A stretch of 64,000 bases of DNA from Phymatolithon calcareum (Eukaryota > Rhodophyta > Florideophyceae > Hapalidiales). Below, piece after piece: positions 23,570 through 32,103 of this stretch. A program made the position numbers and the translations under genes. The notes beneath the pieces are model-generated. The model was given only the letters and a program-made list of their open reading frames with translations. It was not told the origin of the DNA and searched no databases. The first letter of the stretch is position 1, and each line of letters opens with the position of its first letter. Location of the stretch: the NCBI GenBank assembly GCA_977006965.1, contig OZ345370.1, positions 1,488,001 through 1,552,000 of the forward strand. The letters are read 5' to 3'.

Positions 23570-24082
23570 TTAAGTGCTTACATCAATTTTGATTTGACGG
23601 GCCTTGTGCTGTTGTTTCTTCGGAATACACAGCTCAAGCAATCCATGTTTGAAGGAGGCACGAGTCCCATCTGCATCAACTGACTGCGGCACATGGAATT
23701 CCTTGACAAACACCACTTCGGGAACGACTTCTTGCTTCACTTCCGCATCACCTTCTTCCTCTGCGGCTTTTCCCTCATTCGACTCCGTGCTCATCTGCTC
23801 CATAGTTGTATCGGCGTTCTTCGAGAAACGCTTTCCCTTGACCACCACTTTCCCGGCGTCCGTGTGAACTTCCAAATTAGCAGGAGCGACGCCAGGCAAC
23901 TCAATCCTGATGTTGACAGCGTTTTCGTCAATGCAATAAGAATATCCTGGTTCACGTGTCGTTGAAGAGAAGCCTTGCAAAGACGTTTCCGTAAGCTCGT
24001 CCAGCTGACGCATTGCGATATCCATTAGTGAAGGCCAGCCGCGGCGGGCAGGGTAACGGCACATCGGCGACAATAACATCAT
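23570..24082 (-). CDS. small heat shock protein Hsp20, copy 1
   Basis: 170 aa from ATG 24082 (a second ATG follows directly). The alpha-crystallin domain covers about residues 48-165: YSYCIDENAVNIRIELPGVAPANLEV is the first strand pair, KVVVKGKRF the next, then a long acidic insertion (residues about 90-115, rich in Glu) in the loop before VVFVKEFHVPQSVDADGTRASFKHGLLELCIPK, ending with the conserved G-x-L strand (HGLLEL). Small Hsps bind unfolding proteins and oligomerise; there is no obvious organelle leader, so the cytosol is likely. The partner copy at 25005-25517 differs at one residue (Val versus Ala third from the end). A TATA-like box and heat shock elements lie upstream. Confidence 0.93.
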   Translation of the reverse strand: MMLLSPMCRYPARRGWPSLMDIAMRQLDELTETSLQGFSSTTREPGYSYCIDENAVNIRIELPGVAPANLEVHTDAGKVVVKGKRFSKNADTTMEQMSTESNEGKAAEEEGDAEVKQEVVPEVVFVKEFHVPQSVDADGTRASFKHGLLELCIPKKQQHKARQIKIDVST

Positions 24083-24198
24083 TGGAATGAGTAAAGATCG
24101 AACGAGTGGGGGAGCTTAGAGTTGATGGGTAGATAGAGGTATGGGTGGGAGTTGAAATCTTGACCTGATCAGCATCTCTTCTCGTGGGTACGACTCTC

Positions 24199-24212
24199 CT
24201 TAAATAGATATA
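24199..24212 (-). promoter_or_regulatory. TATA-like box, Hsp20 copy 1
   Basis: TATATCTATTTAAG read on the minus strand lies about 117 bp before the ATG of the left Hsp20 gene and is mirrored before the right copy. Confidence 0.5.
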
Positions 24213-24373
24213 AGTGGACATTCTGGTTTGACAGATGGCCATAAAGAGAGGCTTCGGGAAGAATCTACACGCATGATAGAACATGCTCGAAGAATCGGAG
24301 GCAATCCGTTTATTCGAAGGTATCGTCCCATTTTCTTCGGGAGATAGACATATGTCACCACTGAGGATGACCT

Positions 24374-24381
24374 TTCCAGAA
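24374..24381. promoter_or_regulatory. heat shock element half-pair, left promoter
   Basis: TTCCAGAA, an inverted nTTCnnGAAn dimer of the HSF type, lies in the left promoter; the mirrored site in the right arm is TTCTGGAA. Confidence 0.5.
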
Positions 24382-24447
24382 AGGTCTGGATTCTGCGACC
24401 AATCATTCCAATGGTACAGGTGACTGTCGATTTTTCAAATATTTTTC

Positions 24448-24647
24448 GAACCTGCAGTCTTTTTCTAGAATTTCTGGAAGATAACAAACACTCGTTCATC
24501 TGATAAAGGGATCTCTCAATAGTTAATAGTCCCTCTGCCAGATTGCGGTTCTTAGAGATATACCAGTGGGAAATCGTTTTCTGGTTAGACCGCCCTACAC
24601 CACTGCATGATTCGACAGTTTTCCGTTTTCAAAGGGGAGGCACATTA
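24448..24647. promoter_or_regulatory. central spacer of the Hsp20 palindrome, with HSE
   Basis: About 200 bp of unique sequence between the two arms. TTCTAGAATTTCTGGAA at 24463-24479 contains two inverted TTC-nn-GAA pairs, a heat-shock-factor type site. Being between two divergent promoters, it could serve both genes. Confidence 0.55.
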
Positions 24648-24705
24648 GAAAAAATATCTGAAAAAACCTGTACCATTGGAATGATTGGTCGCAGTATCCA
24701 GACCT

Positions 24706-24713
24706 TTCTGGAA
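24706..24713. promoter_or_regulatory. heat shock element half-pair, right promoter
   Basis: TTCTGGAA in the right arm, counterpart of the site at 24374-24381. Confidence 0.5.
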
Positions 24714-24874
24714 AAGTCATCCTCAGTGGTGACATATGTCTATCTCCCGAAGAAAATGGGACGATACCTTCGAATAAACGGATTGCCTCCGATTCTTCGA
24801 GCATGTTCTATCATGCGTGTAGATTCTTCCCGAAGCCTCTCTTTATGGCCATCTGTCAAACCAGAATGTCCACT

Positions 24875-24888
24875 TATATCTATTTAAG
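24875..24888 (+). promoter_or_regulatory. TATA-like box, Hsp20 copy 2
   Basis: TATATCTATTTAAG, 117 bp before the ATG of the right Hsp20 gene, mirrored at the left copy. Confidence 0.5.
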
Positions 24889-25004
24889 GAGAGTCGTACC
24901 CACGAGAAGAGATGCTGATCAGGTCAAGATTTCAACTCCCACCCATACCTCTATCTACCCATCAACTCTAAGCTCCCCCACTCGTTCGATCTTTACTCAT
25001 TCCA

Positions 25005-25517
25005 ATGATGTTATTGTCGCCGATGTGCCGTTACCCTGCCCGCCGCGGCTGGCCTTCACTAATGGATATCGCAATGCGTCAGCTGGACGAGCTTACGGAA
25101 ACGTCTTTGCAAGGCTTCTCTTCAACGACACGTGAACCAGGATATTCTTATTGCATTGACGAAAACGCTGTCAACATCAGGATTGAGTTGCCTGGCGTCG
25201 CTCCTGCTAATTTGGAAGTTCACACGGACGCCGGGAAAGTGGTGGTCAAGGGAAAGCGTTTCTCGAAGAACGCCGATACAACTATGGAGCAGATGAGCAC
25301 GGAGTCGAATGAGGGAAAAGCCGCAGAGGAAGAAGGTGATGCGGAAGTGAAGCAAGAAGTCGTTCCCGAAGTGGTGTTTGTCAAGGAATTCCATGTGCCG
25401 CAGTCAGTTGATGCAGATGGGACTCGTGCCTCCTTCAAACATGGATTGCTTGAGCTGTGTATTCCGAAGAAACAACAGCACAAGGCCCGTCAAATCAAAA
25501 TTGATGCAAGCACTTAA
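25005..25517 (+). CDS. small heat shock protein Hsp20, copy 2
   Basis: 170 aa from ATG 25005, identical to the left copy except Ala instead of Val at residue 168. Same alpha-crystallin fold, with the Glu-rich loop and the HGLLEL strand. The two genes are transcribed away from each other from a shared roughly 920-bp intergenic region. Near identity over coding and flanking DNA implies recent inverted duplication or continuing conversion between arms. Confidence 0.93.
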   Translation: MMLLSPMCRYPARRGWPSLMDIAMRQLDELTETSLQGFSSTTREPGYSYCIDENAVNIRIELPGVAPANLEVHTDAGKVVVKGKRFSKNADTTMEQMSTESNEGKAAEEEGDAEVKQEVVPEVVFVKEFHVPQSVDADGTRASFKHGLLELCIPKKQQHKARQIKIDAST

Positions 25518-25545
25518 GATGCGTACCTGTAGAGCTCATTCGAGA

Positions 25546-26849
25546 TAGGCATGTATTTTAGATAGAGCTGTAGATATATTGCAGTAAAGCAAGTATTGAT
25601 GACAATTCTGCTGTCAGCAGCAGAATTGCTATTTGAAATTGTATTCATGTGCCAAACGCTGACACTTAAAACATCTGCTACATCGCTTTCTGTCGTTCAT
25701 TTTCCGGCGATACAATCCCAGTCCACCCGATAGAATATTGCACCTCAACGCTCCTCTCTACGAATTAAGGTGGATCGACATGATTCGCGCTCGTCGCTTT
25801 GGCGCTTGCTCAATGGAAGCGGTAAGCGCTTGTTCCTCTCGCGACTGCACTCGTCCGAACTCGGATCGAGATCCTCATGATGCGCTCAGTAGATGGTCTG
25901 TCGGGCCATATGGGAAATGTGTCTCGAGACACACCCATGAGCTGAGCTTTCGCTTCCGTTGTAGTATATAGGACAGTCTCAATAGTTCTTTCCGCTGAGT
26001 AAATGAAGGGGGGCGTTCTTCGAATTTCGGGTCGACTGCTCATATCCCTCACGCCCAAGTTTGCCGGGTCACTTTGACCACGCGGAGTCCGAAGTTGTCT
26101 ACTCCTTCCTGGCCACAACTTGCTCCGTGAAAGACAGTACGGCGGTAATCCTCTCCCTTTCGGTGCGTCTGTGCCAAGTTCAACAGTCTAGCCAAGGTCG
26201 TCGCCGGAAGAGACAGCCCGTCTCCACATTTTGGTAGTTCTGCAACGCGCATCGAGATTATCCGGTTTTCAACAAGCGACGGCTCGCTCGTGTTTGAACT
26301 TCACGACCGCTGGAGTTCCCGCAAGGCTGTGGAGCCTGGTCCACCCAACCATCAACTCTTCTCCTTGCTGAGTCGCGCCTGTCTCCGTTTTCCTGAGTCA
26401 CTGTCCTCGTCTATTCCTGGGTTCTTTTTTCGTGTTTTTCGTTTCGCTGTTTTTCATCCTAAATCACTTCGACGCCTGTGCTGCTGGGGCCGAGCTTTCG
26501 TAGCCTCGTAGCCGTGCTCGATCCCCATGTCCACGTGTTTTCTCGCACGGATGAGGAGTGTGCTTGGTGGGCGGCACTATCGTCTTTCATTTCTGCTCCA
26601 ACCATGTTTACTCTCATTTTCCCACGTCTCGTCGAGATTGCCCGGTCGTAGACGACGCAGCCTCGCGCTTGTGTTGCCGCAAGACCGTGGAGTGTGATCC
26701 GAGGCCTACACGCTCTTTATATTATTCTGGGAAGTTTTGTTTCTTTTTCTTTGTCGTCCTTTATCGCTCTCCTGTTCTTTTTCTCTCCTCGTCTACTCTG
26801 ACTTTTGTGGCGTCGAGTTCTTGTGAGTCTGTCGCTACAGTGGCTCTGT
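25546..26849. other. intergenic, no recognisable gene
   Basis: No credible ORF. Contains the 11-bp-arm hairpin CAATTCTGCTG-tcag-CAGCAGAATTG (25603-25628) and T/C-rich tracts near 26400-26800. Confidence 0.45.
25603..25628. repeat. short palindrome, 11-bp arms, 4-nt loop
   Basis: CAATTCTGCTG / CAGCAGAATTG, perfect, 86 bp after the stop of Hsp20 copy 2. Confidence 0.85.
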
Positions 26850-27356
26850 CGCCAGTCCACGTGCCGCTCGCGTTATCTGGCTTGCCACAAGCGACACCCA
26901 CCGCGGTACCGAGCAAAATTCCAACTGCCATCATGCCAGGCTAACTGCCAACGCCAATGCCAGCCACAAGCGAGCTACAATGCCGGCCACTACATCAGTA
27001 CCAGCATCCACACATACATCCCTGGCGCAGCCATGAAAACTTAGAGCACACCCGATCAGTGCGATGAAAGTACACACGGTGGGTACAGTGATGATGCGGC
27101 GCAGTCCTGCTGGCGAAAGGGTGTACGTCAAGGGGTGATGAAGGAGTTGCAAAGTAAATTCAGATCGGCAATTCCTGAAAAGCACTAACACAAGTATCAA
27201 CGACACTTCGAGCTCTATTATCCATGTTGCTTCTGCGCGAGTATGAGACGGCGGCATGTGCGCATTATGCTCTGGCGCAAAAATTTCTACTGTGATGCCA
27301 GGTGCTCGACCGACAAATAGCAACTACTGGAACAGGTTCCACAGTCGGGGTACAGG
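26850..27356 (+). pseudogene. decayed partial copy of the 713-aa gene
   Basis: The stretch 27080-27356 tracks 20430-20700 of the 713-aa gene base by base with many substitutions and small indels: for example the ATGAGACGGCGGCATGTGC block and the GATGCCAGGTGCTCGACCG block are nearly the same in both. Upstream (26850-27050) the Pro/Ala/Met linker is recognisable but shuffled. In-frame stops and frameshifts make it non-functional. No 5' domain or 3' Cys module is present. Confidence 0.8.
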
Positions 27357-27402
27357 GCGTCAATGTAGTATAGTACAGTTTTAATACTACCATTCTCATC
27401 AA

Positions 27403-27478
27403 GACAAGAGAACACCGTGGTCTTAGCTACAGACCTCATGCTCGAAGGAGGTAGCTAAGCCCACGGTGTCCTCTTGTC
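27403..27478. repeat. palindrome, 28-bp arms (26/28), 20-nt loop
   Basis: Arms 27403-27430 and 27451-27478 are reverse complements with two mismatches. It lies 47 bp beyond the decayed gene copy. Confidence 0.9.
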
Positions 27479-27740
27479 GTTAAAGAATGCCAGTGGATAA
27501 CAGAACAGGACTAATAGTTTTCTTGAGAACTTAGGGGCTTACTGGACCTTCATATGTTCTATTTTCTTCCAGCAATGAGCGGATATAAAGAATCAATTTG
27601 ATACAACATAAAAGAAGAGAACTTGAGGAGAGCACTTTGAGGAATCCTGCAAACCAGACGTCAAGTTTGGATAAGTAAACAGTGCAATTCGAAATCGTTG
27701 CCTTTCTGCATTTGGGGGACATCCGTCGGAAACGGACAAG

Positions 27741-27769
27741 ATCTGGGACATAAGTCTTATGTCCCAGAT
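27741..27769. repeat. perfect palindrome, 14-bp arms, 1-nt centre
   Basis: ATCTGGGACATAAG-T-CTTATGTCCCAGAT, a perfect 29-nt odd palindrome, 483 bp before the lycopene cyclase ATG. Confidence 0.9.
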
Positions 27770-28251
27770 ATTCGAAATTAGTTCTTTCCAATATTATGAA
27801 AGCTGAGCACAGCGCGGTTCAGAACATGAAGAAAATTTCAGACAAGTACAAACAGAAGGAAGTCAAGGAGAAGTCAGATGAGCTGAGTCGACTTGTATTG
27901 GAGTTGCACAACGTGTTTGCAGAAGGATGCGGGAAATTGCGAATTTGTTGCGTTTGGACGGATTTTTGTACATGCATCATTGTTATCGCACAAAGCGATC
28001 TTCCTTTAAATCGTAATATCATTAAACGTTGTCGAGTACTTTCCAGGAACCATCCCTGCCAATTCATTCTGCTGTAGGAGCAAAATTGCAGAGACTGAAC
28101 TTTTTTTTTTAATTTCAGGCCCAAAAAAATCGAGTTGTAACCACAGTAAAACACGGGCTGTATCGTACAGTATGATGCATTGCAGAAAATCTCTAATGCC
28201 GAGTGATTGATCTCCGTCAGCCCGAGCCGGCATTGAGCTAAACACGGTGCA
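27770..28251. other. intergenic upstream of lycopene cyclase
   Basis: No credible ORF. Contains a T9 tract near 28101 and a GTACAGTATGAT motif near 28166. Confidence 0.4.
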
Positions 28252-29805
28252 ATGCCTTCGCGCTCCAAAATGCCACAGCAGCCGCCATGTTTTGCTCCCA
28301 TCGTTCCTTTCAAGACTATCCGTTCAATTTCACGAACGAGCCAGTTCATCCCCGTCTTGACAACAACACCACGGCGCATTCAACCCCGCGCTCGATTGCA
28401 CATGGTTTCCGCGCCTGAAGTTGTGCAGGGTACATTACAAAGCGCGCAGGACACGTACGAGGTTGTGGTTATTGGGGCAGGTCCCGCGGGCTTGAGTCTG
28501 GCAGCTGCATTGGGGAAGCGCAATGTTTCTACGTTGTGCATAGACCCGACGTTAGACAAGGACTGGCCAAACAACTACGGTACCTGGCTTGATGACTTGG
28601 AACCTCTCGGTCTAAGCGATTGCACCGCCAATGTTTGGGACGTCACGACTGTGTTCACCAAGAATAGCGATGAGAAAACCTCTCTTCCTCGTTCGTATGC
28701 GCGTGTTGACAGGAAAAAGTTGAAGAAGAGGCTACTCGACCTGTGCGCAGCTTCGAATTGCGTGAACGTGTGCAAGGCTGCAGCACAAAATGTTGACACA
28801 TCGAACAGTCTTATATCCACTGTTACGATAAAGGGATTGGAAGACACGCCAATTTTGAGCGCACGGGCTAACGACTCCAAACTAAACATTTCAGCGCAAG
28901 TTGTGGTGGATGCAACTGGCCATAATTTGAAGTTTGTCAAAATTGAAGAAGGAAAAGTTCCAGGCTACCAAGCTGCATACGGCATTGACTGTGAATTGAG
29001 AACAAAGATGCATCCTTATTCCGCCGATGAAATGCTGTTGATGGATTATCGCGATGACCATATGCAAGAATCGGAGCAAGATCGAAAGAGAAGTCTAGAG
29101 GAACCGACGTTTCTTTATGTTATGCCACTGGATAATGGGCGCGGTCGCAGAGTATTCTTTGAGGAGACCTCCCTCGTTGCATCGACACCAATGGACTTCG
29201 AAGTGCTGAAAGAGCGGTTGTATAAGAGACTTGGTTTTTACAATATCGAGGTCGACACAATTCACGAGGAAGAATTCTGCATCATTCCAATGGGCGGTGG
29301 CAAGCCAAGCTTGCATCAACGCGTGGTCGCCTTCGGAGGTGCGGCGGCGTTCGTGCATCCCGGGACAGGGTACATGATTGCGCGTGCCTTGGCGCTCGCT
29401 GACCGCGTTGGCGACGGCATTGCGAGGGAGCTGAAGAGAGGTGGCTCAGTGGATGAGCTGTCGCAGCGAATTTGGCGATTGACATGGAATGAAAACATGC
29501 TGCGACAAAGAGACTTTTTGAACTACGGTGGCGAGTTTCTGCAAAAAATTGACCTGGACGCAACGCGAGACTTCTTCACAGCATTTTTCAAGTTGCCACT
29601 AAACCAATGGGCTGGGTACTTGTCGTTCAGATTAGAAGAGCCGCTCGAGCGTTTGATGTTTGGGTTGGGCGTCTTTTTCCACACTTCGAATCGCGTACGT
29701 ACGTGGTTGGTATGGGACTCCTTGACAACTGGTGGACTCCCATTCTTTCAGTCCGTACTTCCCTTGGGTTCTTTGGGGAGAAAGAATAATGAGCAGAATT
29801 CATAA
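28252..29805 (+). CDS. lycopene cyclase (beta or epsilon), plastid
   Basis: 517 aa from ATG 28252. The first 55 residues are basic, Ser/Thr/Pro-rich and free of acidic residues, consistent with a plastid transit peptide. The FAD dinucleotide-binding motif VVVIGAGPAGLSLAAALGKRN is at about 71-91, followed by PNNYGTWLDDLEPLGL (the YGxW signature), VVVDATGHNL, FLYVMPLDNG..RVFFEETSLVAS and the GGAAAFVHPGTGYMIARAL motif of this flavoprotein family. The enzyme forms the ionone rings of carotenes from lycopene at plastid membranes. By eye I cannot decide between beta and epsilon. The end (LPLNQWAGYLSFRLEEPLERLMFGLGVFF) fits plant-type cyclases. Convergent with PTAR1, 185 bp between stops. Confidence 0.92.
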   Translation: MPSRSKMPQQPPCFAPIVPFKTIRSISRTSQFIPVLTTTPRRIQPRARLHMVSAPEVVQGTLQSAQDTYEVVVIGAGPAGLSLAAALGKRNVSTLCIDPTLDKDWPNNYGTWLDDLEPLGLSDCTANVWDVTTVFTKNSDEKTSLPRSYARVDRKKLKKRLLDLCAASNCVNVCKAAAQNVDTSNSLISTVTIKGLEDTPILSARANDSKLNISAQVVVDATGHNLKFVKIEEGKVPGYQAAYGIDCELRTKMHPYSADEMLLMDYRDDHMQESEQDRKRSLEEPTFLYVMPLDNGRGRRVFFEETSLVASTPMDFEVLKERLYKRLGFYNIEVDTIHEEEFCIIPMGGGKPSLHQRVVAFGGAAAFVHPGTGYMIARALALADRVGDGIARELKRGGSVDELSQRIWRLTWNENMLRQRDFLNYGGEFLQKIDLDATRDFFTAFFKLPLNQWAGYLSFRLEEPLERLMFGLGVFFHTSNRVRTWLVWDSLTTGGLPFFQSVLPLGSLGRKNNEQNS

Positions 29806-29990
29806 TTTCACGAATGATACATTGTGGAATATACTCGTGCGTTCAGTAAAGCTTAGCCCACAACTTTGCGCACCAGTCGATATATGCACCTTGCGTTCAT
29901 GCATTCTGCTTGATCTGCCAATGCGGATTTATCACGTTTTTCAGGACCGCGTTTCACTAATGATTGATGTGATGGTGTTTGTAATGGGAT

Positions 29991-30875
29991 TCAGCTTTGG
30001 GCAATCTGGCGTTCCCACCAAACAAATTGTTTTCTCACACACTGGTATTCGCCGCCATACCTCTCGTGCATGTCGCTTATGAATGCTGTCTCTTCCAGAA
30101 CGTTGAAATTCTCGTCCGTGATAAGTCTGGTAAGTAACGCATTGTGGTACCACCATCCAGATGAATCGCGTACGTGCATCTGCAGCCAGGTCCTGTTCTT
30201 AGCGAGTTCCTTCAGAACAATGTTTTTTTCTGCGCGTTGAAGCACGCGGATACGATGGACACCTGCATAATAGTTGCTTTGTGCCTTAGTCGCGGCAGCA
30301 AGCGCAATTTGAAACTCATTTTCAACAACCTCAGAAGTCCAACGCACTTGACGCAAAACCCACGCCCGATGAGACCATGCCTCCCCGCTTTTAGGGCTTC
30401 GTCTTAAAATGAGGGCTGAAAATGCAAGTTCCGTTGCAATTGATGTCTCGCTCAAATGCTCTTTGCGAATCGACCATGAACGTAAATGCTCCGGATTGAC
30501 AACCAGCATTGCTGTTGCAACTCGAACATCCCCCTTCGAGAGCAAAAGCTGTCGCTTTGCTTCAACGTACAAGTCGGAGAGTGCCCATGACGCTAGGCCG
30601 ATGCAGTTGCTTTCCCGACGAAATGCAGGGTTCTGGATGTTGTCACCAGGTTCTGGTTTCGATTCAGATATTATGCAGAGATCTTCGATTGTCGTAATAT
30701 CATTATCCAACAACGCATCGGCAATTTCGTTTAAAAGGTCGGGCATATTCGTCTCAGAAGACGGTCTGCCTTTTCCGATGCGCACTGCATCGTCGGGCTT
30801 GTTTCGTAGATTCAATTCGCCATCCATCATGTCAGAACTATTCACATCTCGACCCGCAAGCTCAGACCAATTCAT
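29991..30875 (-). CDS. PTAR1-like protein (prenyltransferase alpha-subunit repeats)
   Basis: 294 aa from ATG 30875. PPTA-type helical repeats: TAMLVVNPEHLRSWSIRKEHL (about 120-140), ALILRRSPKSGEAWSHRAWVLRQV (about 155-178) and RDSSGWWYHNALLTRLI (about 235-250). The N-x-E-x-x-x-x-W and P-K-S-x-x-x-W-x-H-R-x-W-V-L patterns match PTAR1, the alpha-like subunit of geranylgeranyltransferase type III, which modifies SNAREs such as Ykt6, better than FNTA or Rab GGTase alpha, but I separate these by pattern only. The N-terminal 80 residues are acidic and variable. Divergent from the DUF6737-like gene, 168 bp between starts. Confidence 0.72.
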   Translation of the reverse strand: MNWSELAGRDVNSSDMMDGELNLRNKPDDAVRIGKGRPSSETNMPDLLNEIADALLDNDITTIEDLCIISESKPEPGDNIQNPAFRRESNCIGLASWALSDLYVEAKRQLLLSKGDVRVATAMLVVNPEHLRSWSIRKEHLSETSIATELAFSALILRRSPKSGEAWSHRAWVLRQVRWTSEVVENEFQIALAAATKAQSNYYAGVHRIRVLQRAEKNIVLKELAKNRTWLQMHVRDSSGWWYHNALLTRLITDENFNVLEETAFISDMHERYGGEYQCVRKQFVWWERQIAQS

Positions 30876-31043
30876 TGTGCCTGAATGATGTCTGAAATTC
30901 TGAACATATGTTCAGATTCACTACAAGACCAATAAAGAATGTACACCTGGCATCGCTTGAGATCAATTGCGAGGTGAAACATTCGCCGACTGTCCCGTTG
31001 CGCATCGAACTGGAGGCTGCCTTTCGCACCGACAAGACTCACA

Positions 31044-31382
31044 ATGTTTGCCTTTGCAACTGCACCGCCCATGTATTCCCCACAGCGGTCGCAAATGGGG
31101 CGTTGCAAACCCTTGCCGAATCGAAGGACAGTGGTCTTGATGAGCGCGTCCCGCACACCCATCGAAATTATACGTGATGCGCAGGTTGTGTACTCGAAGG
31201 ACAAGCCGCCGTGGTGTCAGCCGTGGACAATTGTGGGAACCGGTTCAGCGGTGATTTTCGGCTCATGGACTCTTTTTCACGGGCTAGCGGTCTTCCTAGC
31301 TTTAGGTGCGACCGGTGCAGTTTTAATTTGGTGGTACCTCTTCCTCGTGTTATACCCGGATTCTGTTTTAAACGAACGTTGA
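31044..31382 (+). CDS. DUF6737-like plastid/cyanobacterial membrane protein
   Basis: 112 aa from ATG 31044. The first 45 residues are basic and Ser/Thr/Pro-rich (transit-peptide-like). The core reads VYSKDKPPWCQPWTIVGTGSAVIFGSWTLFH followed by GATGAVLIWWYLFLVLYP: the P-x-W-C-Q-P-W-[ST]-I motif, G-S-W, then a second hydrophobic segment with WWY-x-FL. This is the pattern of a small two-TM family of cyanobacteria and plastids that I believe is DUF6737; the function is unknown. Next to lycopene cyclase in a tight cluster, but physical linkage in eukaryotes says little about function. Confidence 0.7.
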   Translation: MFAFATAPPMYSPQRSQMGRCKPLPNRRTVVLMSASRTPIEIIRDAQVVYSKDKPPWCQPWTIVGTGSAVIFGSWTLFHGLAVFLALGATGAVLIWWYLFLVLYPDSVLNER

Positions 31383-31452
31383 AACGTGGACCTTTTTGCA
31401 TCGCATTTGCACCAGTGTCTAATCTACAAGCAATTCACAGACTTGCAAAATG

Positions 31453-32103
31453 CTATTCATCCCCAGTCGTCTCACGTTCACTCTCAGTGTCATTGGTGGC
31501 ATGATACTGACCAGAAATTTCGGAAAGCGCTATACCGGAATGGGAGGTAAACTCGTGCAATTTGCGCTTACATCGCGCAAGTTCTGCACGCAGACGAGCG
31601 TTTTCCGCTGTGAGTTTCGCGCACTTCGACTTTGCGCCCGCACAGTCTGCCTGCAAGTCGTGCAGATATTGCATCTTCCGCCGTCTTGACATCTCCGCGG
31701 TGCGTCGATTTTTCAGAAGACGGGCTTGCTTGCGGTCCTCTTCGGTTAATCCTGGTGTGGGTTTCCGACCACGTTTCTTGTATACCTTCACGGGCACGAC
31801 CGCTTCTGTTGTATCAGGTGGTGGTGGGAATCCGCGTGTTGATGGACTGGTTGGAGCGGATGGGGTCCTTTGGAGAGGTGGCAGGTGGAGAGCGGAAGTA
31901 GTTTCAGGACTGCTGGCAACCACTTCTGTGGCGACACGCAGGAGCTCGAGCCCGGAATGTGCTGTGGGGACGTGCAGTGGTTGCAACTTGTGCGAATGGT
32001 CAGGGCACTGGGATCCCACATCTAAGGTGGTGATGGGCGGAAGGCGGCTGCTCATCGGTGGGGATGAGGTGGTATGTTTTGGGAAGACAGAATGAGATGC
32101 CAT
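31453..32103 (-). CDS. bZIP transcription factor
   Basis: 216 aa from the second in-frame ATG (32103; the frame opens 16 codons earlier). The basic region RKQARLLKNRRTAEMSRRRK (about 124-143) has the N-x7-R signature (Asn132, Arg140). The leucine-zipper helix follows (LHDLQADC, CAKLTAENARLRAEL). Just before it is KKRGRKPTPG, an AT-hook-like motif that may help DNA contact. The N-terminal half is Pro/Ser/Thr-rich, typical of activation regions, and the tail is acidic. Convergent with the DUF6737-like gene, 70 bp between stops. Target genes unknown. Confidence 0.9.
   Translation of the reverse strand: MASHSVFPKHTTSSPPMSSRLPPITTLDVGSQCPDHSHKLQPLHVPTAHSGLELLRVATEVVASSPETTSALHLPPLQRTPSAPTSPSTRGFPPPPDTTEAVVPVKVYKKRGRKPTPGLTEEDRKQARLLKNRRTAEMSRRRKMQYLHDLQADCAGAKSKCAKLTAENARLRAELARCKRKLHEFTSHSGIALSEISGQYHATNDTESERETTGDE

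Larger units (their letters stand above)
23517..24447. repeat. left arm of about 2-kb palindrome carrying HSP20
   Basis: This arm is the reverse complement of 24648-25545 with very few substitutions. It differs mainly by an extra roughly 24 nt near 23533-23556 and about 12 nt near its inner end. The non-coding flanks and promoter sequence are duplicated as well as the gene. Confidence 0.9.
24648..25545. repeat. right arm of about 2-kb palindrome carrying HSP20
   Basis: Reverse complement of 23517-24447. Identity is almost complete through promoter, coding region and about 28 bp of 3' flank, so the arms are either recent or kept alike by gene conversion. Confidence 0.9.

Noticed and set aside
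30872-31204. 110-codon minus-strand frame overlapping the DUF6737-like gene start
   Set aside because: Antisense shadow of the PTAR1/DUF6737 promoter region; the plus-strand gene has the recognisable motif.
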